This document shows positions 37,779 through 46,716 of a stretch of 64,000 nt of DNA, piece after piece. Below the pieces are notes generated by a model. The model was not told where the DNA came from. It did not search any database and saw only the letters and a list, made by a program, of their open reading frames with translations. Made by a program: the position numbers and the translations under genes. The DNA comes from CAJQLB01 sp905479065 (GTDB lineage: Bacteria; Bacteroidota; Bacteroidia; Flavobacteriales; Flavobacteriaceae), in the NCBI GenBank assembly GCA_943846735.1, contig OX044364.1, positions 620,001 through 684,000 of the forward strand, written 5' to 3'. Position 1 is the first letter of the stretch. Each line of letters opens with the position of its first letter.

Positions 37779-40451
37779 TTAAAAGAGCGTGATTTGCCCT
37801 TCATCATCTTTATTAGGGTTCGTTGTTGTTTTATCAGTAGATTGATCCGACGGCGTTCCTGTTTCAGGGTGCTCTTGTGAACTATCAGTTTCTGTGACCA
37901 ATGTTTCGTCAACAACCTCAATTTCATCAGCAGGCAATTCCTCAGGTGCCTCAAAAGGGATGGCATCAAGTAAATTGATTTGTTTCACCTTTTCTTTTGA
38001 TAACTGATTCCCTAGTGCATGGATTCCTTTAATGGCAATGAACCCTTCGAGCTCAATTTTCAAATTTTCTTTGCGGTCTTTACCACGTTCTTTCATAAAT
38101 TCAATATCTGCAACCGGCTTCCAATCTGTTGAAATAATTTCTAAATGTGATTTTGAATGGTTAGAAATAAAACTTTCTTCCTTACTTTCATTTTCTATTA
38201 AAAACCTCTTGACAAAATACTTTTCTTTTTCGCCATCAAAATAAACAGCTGAAATGGGTTTCTTTGGGATCCATTTTTCCATGACAATCATGTCATCATC
38301 AAAACGCGCTGTAATTTCTGGTATAATTGTTTTAGCAATTCCCTTTTGTGTAATTATAAGAATTCTGTCCTCTCCACGAAATTCACCGACAAGGTCTCCG
38401 CGTTCATCAACATTTAAGCGTTGTACGGTATCATCAAACCAAATCTTACGTGGTTTTAAAGTACTTACTCCTTTTTCCTTAAGTTCTATTCGTTTAAGCG
38501 AATATTTTGTTACCTGATTTCCTTTTGAGCTACGACCCTTAATCATAATATCCGCAAAGTCAAGATCCCATTTCAATTTTTTCACACTTCCAGACTGCCT
38601 CAGTAGGATGGTTACTATTTCAGCTTCACCGTTTGGATTCGCAGAAAAGTAATACACCTGAGAATTTGGGGTACCATTACTCAAATCATATTCTTTGTCT
38701 CTTGTAATAGAGGTTACTGCAAAGCGTTTGACATAAGATGCCCCTCCTTTTCCGTCTTTATAAATCATGTTGTATATCGTTCGCTTATCTTTTTTCTTAA
38801 ACACTGCAACATGCATGATATTTTTACCGATAAAGGTTTTGCTACCTACTTTTGTAATCATCATTTTACCATCTTTAGTAAAGACAATAATATCATCAAT
38901 ATCACTGCAATCACAGACGTACTCATTGCGACGAAGAGAGGTTCCAATAAATCCTTCTTCACGATTAACATATAATTTTGTATTTCTAATAACGACTTTA
39001 GAAGCATCAACATCATCGAATACGCGAATTTCAGTTTTTCGCTCTCGTCCTTTACCGTATTCCTTTTTTAATCTTGTAAAGTAAGCAATGGCGTAATCAA
39101 TTAAGTTTGCTAAATGATGTTTTACCTCAGCAATTTGATCTTCAAGAGCCTCTATTTTTTGCTGTGCTTTGTCAATATCAAATTTTGAAATTCGTTTTAT
39201 TTTTATTTCTGTGAGACGTGTAATGTCTTCCTCAACGACAGCCCTTTTTAAATGTTTAATGTATGGTTTTAAGCCTTTTCCTATGGCTGCAATCACACCA
39301 ACCCAGGTTTCTTCCTCTTCAATATCTCTATAAATTCTATTTTCAATGAAAATACGTTCAAGAGATGCAAAGTGCCATTGCGCCTCATATTCGCTTAATT
39401 TAATTTCTAATTCTTTTTTGAGCAGTTGTACAGTATTATCTGTTGACCGTCTTAACATTTCAGTGACACCAACAAAAAACGGCTTGTTATCTTCTATTAC
39501 GCAACCTAGAGGTGAAATTGATATTTCACAGTTTGTAAAAGCATATAACGCGTCTATGGTTTTATCTGGTGAAATACCAGAAGGTAAATGCACCAAAATT
39601 TCAACATTTGCGGCTGTATTATCCTCAATTTTTTTAATTTTTATTTTACCCTTATCGTTTGCTTTTAATATAGAATCAATGAGTGACGATGTATTTGTGG
39701 CAAAAGGTATTTCTGTAATGACTAACGTGTTTTTATTAAATTGAGAAATTTTTGCTCTCACACGAACTTTTCCGCCTCTCAAACCATCATTGTAATTTGT
39801 GAAATCTGCAATTCCAGATGTTGGAAAATCTGGTAGTATCGTAAAACGTTTTCCTTGAAGATGTTTTATCGACGCATTTATTAATTCAATAAAATTATGA
39901 GGTAGAATTTTCGTTGACAACCCCACTGCAATTCCCTCGCCTCCTTGTGCCAATAATAGCGGAAACATGACCGGTAAATTGACAGGTTCTTTTCGGCGTC
40001 CATCATAGGAAGCCTGCCACTCAGTGATTTTTGGATTAAACACTACATCCAAACCAAATTTTGAGATTCTGGCCTCAATATATCTCGAAGCTGCTGCTCT
40101 ATCACCTGTTAAAATATTACCCCAATTTCCTTGTGTGTCAATCAATAAGTTTTTTTGACCAATTTGCACCATGGCATCAGCAATACTCGCATCTCCATGG
40201 GGATGATATTGCATCGTATGTCCCACAATATTGGCCACTTTATTATACCTACCATCATCTAAATCTTTCATTGAATGCATTATACGACGCTGCACTGGCT
40301 TAAAACCATCTTCAATGGCAGGCACGGCGCGTTCAAGTATTACATAAGATGCATAATCAAGAAACCAATCTTTATACATACCAGTCACTTTCGTGATGGT
40401 CTCATCATTTTCATTAGATTCTTTTAATAAATCATCATTTTGATCAATCAT
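37779..40451 (-). CDS. parC: DNA topoisomerase IV subunit A (type II topoisomerase, GyrA/ParC family)
   Basis: Cutting subunit of topoisomerase IV, which separates linked daughter chromosomes. 890 residues, as usual for Bacteroidota ParC. The catalytic tyrosine is Y124 in AAASRYIEARISKF, preceded by the family block QYHPHGDASI. A long coiled-coil arm follows (LTEIKIKRISKFDIDKAQQKIEALEDQ). The C-terminal third is a DNA-wrapping pinwheel, and the end is a flexible acidic and Thr/Ser-rich tail. It is downstream of parE on the same strand, separated only by a small gene that overlaps both. GyrA is the alternative, but pairing with a 620-residue ParE favours ParC. Confidence 0.92.
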   Translation of the reverse strand: MIDQNDDLLKESNENDETITKVTGMYKDWFLDYASYVILERAVPAIEDGFKPVQRRIMHSMKDLDDGRYNKVANIVGHTMQYHPHGDASIADAMVQIGQKNLLIDTQGNWGNILTGDRAAASRYIEARISKFGLDVVFNPKITEWQASYDGRRKEPVNLPVMFPLLLAQGGEGIAVGLSTKILPHNFIELINASIKHLQGKRFTILPDFPTSGIADFTNYNDGLRGGKVRVRAKISQFNKNTLVITEIPFATNTSSLIDSILKANDKGKIKIKKIEDNTAANVEILVHLPSGISPDKTIDALYAFTNCEISISPLGCVIEDNKPFFVGVTEMLRRSTDNTVQLLKKELEIKLSEYEAQWHFASLERIFIENRIYRDIEEEETWVGVIAAIGKGLKPYIKHLKRAVVEEDITRLTEIKIKRISKFDIDKAQQKIEALEDQIAEVKHHLANLIDYAIAYFTRLKKEYGKGRERKTEIRVFDDVDASKVVIRNTKLYVNREEGFIGTSLRRNEYVCDCSDIDDIIVFTKDGKMMITKVGSKTFIGKNIMHVAVFKKKDKRTIYNMIYKDGKGGASYVKRFAVTSITRDKEYDLSNGTPNSQVYYFSANPNGEAEIVTILLRQSGSVKKLKWDLDFADIMIKGRSSKGNQVTKYSLKRIELKEKGVSTLKPRKIWFDDTVQRLNVDERGDLVGEFRGEDRILIITQKGIAKTIIPEITARFDDDMIVMEKWIPKKPISAVYFDGEKEKYFVKRFLIENESKEESFISNHSKSHLEIISTDWKPVADIEFMKERGKDRKENLKIELEGFIAIKGIHALGNQLSKEKVKQINLLDAIPFEAPEELPADEIEVVDETLVTETDSSQEHPETGTPSDQSTDKTTTNPNKDDEGQITLF

Positions 40452-40938
40452 TAATAGTCGACTTTAATTTTCTGTTTTCTTTAATTATTTTACTCAAAGA
40501 TTGTTTAATATATTTTCTCTTTTTTCTATTTACAAGTGACACATTGAAAGACTTCTTCTTTTGATGTCCGTAACGATCAGTTGTATATATTTTTAGATTT
40601 TTATATACACGATAGTTTGTAAATTTATACCCCTTTAAATACTTCTTTTTTATTTCTAATTTATGTTCTCGATAGTTAAAAACATCCGATAGAAACAATC
40701 CCCTATTGATTAAAACGACCTTCAGACCATCACTATCGTATTCAAAATATTTCGATACTTTATGGGTAAACCAAAATATCGCAACTAAAAAAACACTAAC
40801 GATGACAAACGTCCAATTAGAATTTTCAAAAAAAATTGAAAATGTACTAAACAATGTCACCCACAATATGATGCATATCACAATAATAAAATATACCGAT
40901 ATAATGACACTTTTAACCTTTGCATTATTTGTTCGCAT
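40444..40938 (-). CDS. Small membrane protein between parE and parC (function unknown)
   Basis: 164 residues. Two adjacent hydrophobic helices (VIISVYFIIVICIILWVTLF and WTFVIVSVFLVAIFWF) are followed by a strongly basic cytosolic-looking domain with beta-strand spacing (YFEYDSDGLKVVLINRG, then KKKYLKGYKFTNYRVYKNLKIYT). The layout resembles membrane proteins with a PH-like domain, but this is only a resemblance. The gene overlaps parE by 14 bases and parC by 8, so it is probably translated from the same message. Why a membrane protein sits inside a topoisomerase operon is unexplained. Confidence 0.7.
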   Translation of the reverse strand: MRTNNAKVKSVIISVYFIIVICIILWVTLFSTFSIFFENSNWTFVIVSVFLVAIFWFTHKVSKYFEYDSDGLKVVLINRGLFLSDVFNYREHKLEIKKKYLKGYKFTNYRVYKNLKIYTTDRYGHQKKKSFNVSLVNRKKRKYIKQSLSKIIKENRKLKSTIND

Positions 40939-42787
40939 CCTCCAATAAGTCTAACTCTACTTTCAAATTATTTATTATAAACTCTTGACGTGTTGAGGTA
41001 TTTTTACCCATATAAAATGACAACAATTCTTCAATTGACATGTCTTTATCGAGCATTACTGGATCCAATCGTATATCTTCACCTATAAAATGGACAAATT
41101 CATCGGGGGAAATCTCTCCAAGTCCTTTAAATCTTGTAATTTCAGGTTTTGGTTTAAGTTTTTCAATTGCCTCTTTTCGTTCATCATCTGAGTAACAATA
41201 AATGGTCTCTTTTTTGTTTCTAACTCGAAATAAAGGTGTCTGTAAAATATAAAGGTGACCTTCTTTTATCACTTCGGGAAAAAATTGAAGAAAAAAGGTT
41301 ATTAATAACAACCTAATGTGCATGCCATCAACATCAGCATCTGTTGCAATAACTACATTGTTGTAACGTAAATCCTCAAGAGACTCTTCAATATTTAATG
41401 CTGCTTGCAAAAGATTAAATTCCTCATTTTCATAGACAATTTTTTTACTTAAACCATAGCAGTTTAAAGGTTTTCCTTTTAAGCTAAAAACAGCTTGAGT
41501 ATTCACATCTCTAGATTTAGTGATACTTCCTGAAGCAGAGTCACCCTCTGTTATAAACAATGTTGTTTCAAGGTTACGCTCATTTTTCGTGTCTCCAAAA
41601 TGAACACGGCAGTCTCGTAACTTTTTGTTGTGTAGATTTGCTTTTTTAGCTCTATCCTTCGCCAGTTTTCTTATTCCCGATAACTCTTTACGTTCTCGCT
41701 CTGCTTGTAAAATTTTACGTTGAATTTTTTCTGCTGTATCGGGGTTTTTATGTAAAAAGTTATCAAGCTGTGTCTTTAAAAAATCATTAATGTAAGTTCT
41801 CACTGTTGGGAGATCCCCTCCCATGTCTGTTGACCCTAATTTTGTTTTTGTTTGACTTTCAAAAACAGGCTCCATGACTTTAATTGATACAGCCGTAACA
41901 ACAGACTTTCGAATATCTGAAGCCTCATAAGACTTTCCATAAAATTCTCTAATAGTTTTTACCAGGGCTTCGCGAAAAGCTGCCAAATGTGTTCCCCCTT
42001 GTGTCGTGTTTTGTCCATTTACAAAGGAATGATATTCTTCGCTATATTGTGTTTTGCTATGTGTGAGTGCCACTTCAATATCATTACCTTTCAAATGAAT
42101 TATTGGATACAGTAAATCAGATTCTTTTATGGCATCTCCCAATAAGTCCTTTAAACCATTTTCACTAAAGAATTTTTCACCATTAAAAACAATGGTCAAA
42201 CCGGGGTTTAGATACACATAGTTTTTAAGCATTTTTGCGACATACTCATTGCGGTATTTATAATTTTTAAATATACTCTCATCAGGAATAAAAGAAACTT
42301 TAGTCCCCTTTCGTCTAGAAGTATCTTCAAGTAACTCCTCATTCGTTAAATTCCCTTGTTGAAATTCTGCTGAGGCAGACTTATTATCCCTTGTGGATTC
42401 TACCCTAAAAAATGTAGACAACGCATTTACGGCTTTCGTTCCAACACCGTTTAGCCCAACTGACTTTTTAAATGCTTTTGAATCATATTTACCTCCTGTA
42501 TTCATTTTAGAAACGACGTCAACAACCTTCCCTAAAGGTATGCCACGACCATAATCCCTAATGATAACTTTGTTACCTTGAATGGAAATTTCGATTGTTT
42601 TCCCAGCACCCATTACATATTCATCGATTGAGTTATCGAGAACTTCTTTCACAAGAATATAAATACCGTCATCAGGAGAAGACCCATCACCTAATTTACC
42701 AATATACATTCCGGGACGCATTCTGATGTGCTCTTTCCAATCGAGCGAACGAATATTATCTTCTGTATATTTAGTTTCTTGAGACAT
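40925..42787 (-). CDS. parE: DNA topoisomerase IV subunit B (GHKL ATPase)
   Basis: ATPase subunit of topoisomerase IV. 620 residues. GHKL motifs: VLDNSIDEYVMG (Asn for magnesium), RDYGRGIPL, and VGLNGVGTKAVNAL. The TOPRIM domain shows EGDSASGSI and DADVDGMHIRLLL. The length, without the extra insert of many GyrB proteins, and the adjacency to parC support ParE. The ATG at 42787 is the natural start. Confidence 0.93.
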   Translation of the reverse strand: MSQETKYTEDNIRSLDWKEHIRMRPGMYIGKLGDGSSPDDGIYILVKEVLDNSIDEYVMGAGKTIEISIQGNKVIIRDYGRGIPLGKVVDVVSKMNTGGKYDSKAFKKSVGLNGVGTKAVNALSTFFRVESTRDNKSASAEFQQGNLTNEELLEDTSRRKGTKVSFIPDESIFKNYKYRNEYVAKMLKNYVYLNPGLTIVFNGEKFFSENGLKDLLGDAIKESDLLYPIIHLKGNDIEVALTHSKTQYSEEYHSFVNGQNTTQGGTHLAAFREALVKTIREFYGKSYEASDIRKSVVTAVSIKVMEPVFESQTKTKLGSTDMGGDLPTVRTYINDFLKTQLDNFLHKNPDTAEKIQRKILQAERERKELSGIRKLAKDRAKKANLHNKKLRDCRVHFGDTKNERNLETTLFITEGDSASGSITKSRDVNTQAVFSLKGKPLNCYGLSKKIVYENEEFNLLQAALNIEESLEDLRYNNVVIATDADVDGMHIRLLLITFFLQFFPEVIKEGHLYILQTPLFRVRNKKETIYCYSDDERKEAIEKLKPKPEITRFKGLGEISPDEFVHFIGEDIRLDPVMLDKDMSIEELLSFYMGKNTSTRQEFIINNLKVELDLLEDANK

Positions 42788-42923
42788 AAAAACTTAAAAA
42801 ATTGATAGGATGCTAATATAGCATAACGCTCCAAAAAAAGAAACTCAGAAACTACAAAGTAATTAACAAAAAATAAGGCTTATTGTTGAGAACATTGGCC
42901 TCACAAGAGATGAGTAAAAAAAA

Positions 42924-44018
42924 TCACACGTTGAACAGAAAATGCATGACATCACCATCCTTTACGATATATTGCTTTCCTTCTACTTTCATTTTACCTG
43001 CTTCTTTCGTTTTTAGTTCACTCCCATAAGTGGTGTAATCTGTGTAAGAAATAACTTCCGCTCGAATGAATCCTTTTTCAAAATCAGTATGAATGACTCC
43101 TGCTGCTTGAGGAGCAGTCGCACCAATATCAATTGTCCATGCTCTTACTTCTTTCACTCCTGCAGTGAAATAAGTTTGCTGATTGAGTAATTTATAAGCC
43201 GATCGAATAAGTTTTGCAGAACCAGGTTCTTCTAAACCTATGTCTTGTAAGAACATTTGGCGTTCCTCATAGTCATCAAGTTCATTAATATCCGCTTCAG
43301 TCCCTACAGCTAGTACCAAAACTTCTGCATGTTCATTTTTGACGGCCTCACGAACTTTATTGACGTAATGGTTTCCCGAAACAGCAGAGCGCTCATCAAC
43401 ATTACACACATACATTACAGGTTTATCTGTGATAAATTGGAGTGGTTTTACGTACATTTCATAATCTTCAGTCGAAAATTCAAGAGCTCGTATCGACATA
43501 CCTGTTTCTAAAGCGTCTTTAATTTTTTGAAGTATCGCTTGTTCTTTTTGAGCCTCTTTATTTCCTGTTTTAGCAGTGCGATTTACCTTTTCTAATTTTT
43601 TATCTGTTGTTTCCAAATCCTTGAGTTGTAGCTCAATATCAATGGTCTCTTTGTCACGTATTGGATCGATATTACCGTCAACATGTATAATGTTCTCATT
43701 ATCGAAGCATCGCAGAACATGTAAAATAGCATCTGTTTCTCGAATATTTGCCAAAAATTGATTTCCCAAACCTTCCCCTCTACTTGCTCCTTTTACTAGG
43801 CCCGCTATGTCTACAATCTCGACGGTTGCTGGTATAACACGCTCTGGGTTCACTAATGACTCTAATTTTTGAAGTCTTAAATCAGGAACATTAACAACCC
43901 CTATATTTGGCTCTATGGTACAAAAGGGAAAATTGGCACTTTGCGCCTTGGCATTCGATAAACAATTGAAGAGTGTTGATTTTCCGACATTTGGTAATCC
44001 TACAATACCTGCTTTCAT
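42924..44018 (-). CDS. ychF: Redox-regulated ATPase/GTPase YchF (Obg-like)
   Basis: Universal P-loop protein that hydrolyses ATP better than GTP and is linked to ribosomes and stress responses (known for the family). 364 residues. P-loop GLPNVGKSTLFN at 7-18, G3 region DIAGLVKGASRGEGLGNQFL, and an altered G4. A coiled-coil segment sits in the middle (LKDLETTDKKLEKVNRTAKTGNKEAQKEQ), and a C-terminal TGS domain ends with DVMHFLFNV. The GLVKGAS segment carries the usual hydrophobic substitution for the catalytic Gln. Confidence 0.95.
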   Translation of the reverse strand: MKAGIVGLPNVGKSTLFNCLSNAKAQSANFPFCTIEPNIGVVNVPDLRLQKLESLVNPERVIPATVEIVDIAGLVKGASRGEGLGNQFLANIRETDAILHVLRCFDNENIIHVDGNIDPIRDKETIDIELQLKDLETTDKKLEKVNRTAKTGNKEAQKEQAILQKIKDALETGMSIRALEFSTEDYEMYVKPLQFITDKPVMYVCNVDERSAVSGNHYVNKVREAVKNEHAEVLVLAVGTEADINELDDYEERQMFLQDIGLEEPGSAKLIRSAYKLLNQQTYFTAGVKEVRAWTIDIGATAPQAAGVIHTDFEKGFIRAEVISYTDYTTYGSELKTKEAGKMKVEGKQYIVKDGDVMHFLFNV

Positions 44019-44076
44019 AAAGATTTCAATTTGTAAATTATAAATTATTTGTTTGAAAGATATCTATTATGCCTTT

Positions 44077-44430
44077 TTATTCATCAGGATGCATGAATCG
44101 TTGTTTTCCTAACAATGTGTCTTCAGTTTCAACAAAATTATCATCAGGTACGCAACAATCTACTGGGCATACAGCAGCACATTGAGGTTCTTCATGAAAA
44201 CCTTTACATTCTGTGCACTTATCAGGCACAATGTAATAAAGTTCATCGCTTATGGGTTGTTGAGCCTCATCTGCATCCACAGCTTTACCATTGGGTAATA
44301 TGATACTGCCCTTTAGACTGGTACCGTCATTGTATCTCCAATCATCAGCACCTTCATAAATGGCTGTATTAGGACATTCTGGTTCACACGCCCCACAATT
44401 AATGCATTCATCAGTAATTATGATTGCCAT
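44077..44430 (-). CDS. 2[4Fe-4S] ferredoxin
   Basis: 117 residues from ATG 44430; the longer frame to 44499 would run across the promoter. Two cluster motifs: CINCGACEPECPN at residues 9-21, and a second, looser set CTECKGFHEEPQCAAVCPVDCC. Between them is an insertion of about 50 residues, as in YfhL-type and related low-potential ferredoxins. Cytoplasmic electron carrier; the partner is unknown. It is divergent from the acyl-CoA reductase gene, sharing a palindromic promoter region, so a link to that reductase is a fair guess. Confidence 0.88.
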   Translation of the reverse strand: MAIIITDECINCGACEPECPNTAIYEGADDWRYNDGTSLKGSIILPNGKAVDADEAQQPISDELYYIVPDKCTECKGFHEEPQCAAVCPVDCCVPDDNFVETEDTLLGKQRFMHPDE

Positions 44431-44454
44431 AACTTTTATTCGTTTTAGTTTGCT

Positions 44455-44499
44455 TAAATTTGCAGCTGCAAAAATAACTCCAAAACAATTCATAACCAA
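44455..44499. promoter_or_regulatory. Divergent promoter pair with palindrome between ferredoxin and acyl-CoA reductase genes
   Basis: On the plus strand a TAAATTTG -7 box lies at 44455-44462. On the minus strand TATTTTTG lies at 44469-44476, with TTG at 44497-44499 at a spacing of 20 bases. The two -7 boxes overlap a perfect 14-bp palindrome, TTTGCAGCTGCAAA (44459-44472). A factor bound there could control both genes at once. Confidence 0.6.
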
Positions 44500-44506
44500 A
44501 CCGTAA

Positions 44507-45565
44507 ATGGAATTAGAAAAGAGAATAAATGCATTTGTAGAATTAGGAAAGTTTCTAACTCAATTTGAACAAATAGATCCCGTTAAAGATAGCTCTGTAA
44601 AATACAATGATTTGTTTTTTGATGGTTTTAAACATCAACTAAAATTAGCAGAAGAAACCAATGGCTGGTTTACGAAAGATAATTTAATATACTCTTTAAA
44701 AGGTTGGTCTAATCAATTGACTTACAGTAATATTAATACCTTTATACTAAAGTATGACATGACTTCAATATCTTGTAAAAATGTCGCCATCATTATGGCA
44801 GGAAATATTCCATTAGTTGGATTTCATGACTTTTTTTCAGTACTTATTTCTGGTCACAATGTTGTGGTAAAACAAGCAACAAACGACAAACAATTATTGC
44901 CCTTAATAGCAAAATATTTAGAGATTGTTGAGCCGGGTTTCAAATCAAAAATCACATTTGTCGATGGACAGTTAAAAGATTTTGATGCCGTTATTGCTAC
45001 TGGAAGTGATAACACTGCGCGTTATTTTGAATACTATTTTAGAGAGGTTCCATCTATTATTCGAAATAATAGAAATTCTGTTGCGGTTTTAAATGGAAAT
45101 GAAACCAAGAACGATTTAGAGGCTTTGTCAATTGATATTTTTAGATATTATGGGCTAGGATGTAGAAATGTATCAAAATTATTTGTTCCTAAATCTTATG
45201 ACTTTAAAGATTTTTTCCAGTCCATTTATAGTTGGCATCCAATCATAAATCAGTCAAAATATGCCAATAATTATGATTACAACAAAGCTGTTTATTTAAT
45301 GAGTGAATTTGACATGTTAGAAAATGGATTTCTGATGCTTAAAGAGGATCATCGTTATTCTTCACCTATCGCTACCCTATTTTATGAATTTTATGATTCG
45401 AAAAAAACACTTAAAAAGAGACTAAATAAGGACCACACTAAAATTCAATGCGTAGTTGCCTCAAATTTTTTAGATTCAGAAATAAAATTTGGCTGTACTC
45501 AAACACCTAATTTGTGGGACTTTGCAGATAATGTTGATACAATTGAATTTTTGTTAAAAATTTGA
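44507..45565 (+). CDS. Acyl-CoA reductase (LuxC-like)
   Basis: 352 residues of the LuxC-type acyl-CoA reductase family. By family it reduces acyl-CoA or acyl-phosphate to an aldehyde through a cysteine thioester, using NADPH. The stretch IMAGNIPLVGFHDFF and GSDNTARYFEYYF resemble the cofactor-binding parts, and RYYGLGCRNVSKLFV contains the candidate catalytic cysteine. In flavobacteria this gene sits next to a ferredoxin and ser genes and has no lux partners, so light emission is not implied. The substrate is unknown. It is followed after 83 bases by serC. Confidence 0.8.
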   Translation: MELEKRINAFVELGKFLTQFEQIDPVKDSSVKYNDLFFDGFKHQLKLAEETNGWFTKDNLIYSLKGWSNQLTYSNINTFILKYDMTSISCKNVAIIMAGNIPLVGFHDFFSVLISGHNVVVKQATNDKQLLPLIAKYLEIVEPGFKSKITFVDGQLKDFDAVIATGSDNTARYFEYYFREVPSIIRNNRNSVAVLNGNETKNDLEALSIDIFRYYGLGCRNVSKLFVPKSYDFKDFFQSIYSWHPIINQSKYANNYDYNKAVYLMSEFDMLENGFLMLKEDHRYSSPIATLFYEFYDSKKTLKKRLNKDHTKIQCVVASNFLDSEIKFGCTQTPNLWDFADNVDTIEFLLKI

Positions 45566-45648
45566 TGACAATTTTATCATTTTATTAGTTTTTAATTGAC
45601 TAATATTTCAGACTTTTACCTTTTTAAAAATAATTTTTATTCATAACA

Positions 45649-46713
45649 ATGAAAAAGCATAATTTTAGTGCAGGCCCTTGTATATTGCCTCAAGAGGTAA
45701 TTATCAAAGCATCTGAAGCTGTAATGGACTTTAATAATAGTGGGTTATCGCTTATTGAAATATCTCACCGCAGTAAAGAATTTGTAGATGTAATGGAACA
45801 AGCAAGAAGTCTCGCTATAGAACTTCTTGGCCTAGAAGGTAAAGGCTATAAAGCACTCTTTCTTCAAGGTGGTGCTAGTACACAATTTTTAATGGTAGCA
45901 TTAAATTTACTTGAAAAACGTGCTGGTTATTTAAACACAGGAACATGGAGTGATAAAGCTATTAAAGAGGCAAAAATATATGATGATATTTACGAAGTAG
46001 CGTCCTCTAAAAGTGGTAATTACAACTATATTCCGAAAGGATTTGATATCCCTGAGGAGTATGACTATTTTCACTGTACTTCTAACAACACAATTTTTGG
46101 AACTCAAATTAAAGAATTTCCAGATTGTCCAATCCCAATGGTTTGTGACATGAGTAGTGATATTTTTTCCCGACAATTAGATTTTTCGAAATTTGATATT
46201 ATTTATGCAGGAGCTCAAAAAAATATGGGTCCAGCGGGGACAACTCTCGTAGTAATCAAAGAAGATGTTTTGGGAAAAGTATCGCGACACATTCCATCCA
46301 TGATGGATTATAAAATACATATGAATAAAGGTAGTATGTTTAATACACCACCTGTATTTGCGGTATACACTTCAATGTTGACGTTGCAGTGGCTAAAAAA
46401 TTTAGGAGGGATTGAAGCTATAGAAAAGGAAAATGAAAAGAAAGCTCGTTTAATGTATTCTGAAATTGATTTAAATCCATTGTTTAAAGGGTACTCTAGT
46501 AAGGTAGATCGATCCATGATGAATGCTACTTTCACATTAACTAATGATGATTTAAAAGAGACATTTGAAACAATGTGTCATAGTGCTGGTATCAATGGCA
46601 TCAATGGGCATAGAAGTGTTGGTGGATATAGAGCCTCTATGTATAACGCACTACCACTCGAGAGCGTTCAAGTCTTAGTAGAAATAATGAGTGAATTAGA
46701 AAATAAAGCATAA
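45649..46713 (+). CDS. serC: 3-phosphoserine aminotransferase
   Basis: PLP transaminase of serine synthesis: 3-phosphohydroxypyruvate to phosphoserine. 354 residues. N-terminal HNFSAGPCILPQEV, the phosphate-binding GGASTQFLMVA, and the PLP lysine in YAGAQKNMGPAGTTLVV (about residue 193). Close to the end GINGHRSVGGYRASMYNAL is the family's closing motif. It is directly upstream of serA (3-base gap), so the two act as one unit. Confidence 0.95.
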   Translation: MKKHNFSAGPCILPQEVIIKASEAVMDFNNSGLSLIEISHRSKEFVDVMEQARSLAIELLGLEGKGYKALFLQGGASTQFLMVALNLLEKRAGYLNTGTWSDKAIKEAKIYDDIYEVASSKSGNYNYIPKGFDIPEEYDYFHCTSNNTIFGTQIKEFPDCPIPMVCDMSSDIFSRQLDFSKFDIIYAGAQKNMGPAGTTLVVIKEDVLGKVSRHIPSMMDYKIHMNKGSMFNTPPVFAVYTSMLTLQWLKNLGGIEAIEKENEKKARLMYSEIDLNPLFKGYSSKVDRSMMNATFTLTNDDLKETFETMCHSAGINGINGHRSVGGYRASMYNALPLESVQVLVEIMSELENKA

Positions 46714-46716
46714 CAA

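Noticed and set aside
44431..44499. Longer ferredoxin starting at 44499
   Set aside because: It would translate through the divergent promoter; the family start MAIIITDEC lies at 44430.
44507..45565. Bioluminescence operon because of the LuxC-like gene
   Set aside because: No luxA, luxB, luxD or luxE genes are present; the neighbours are ferredoxin and serine genes.
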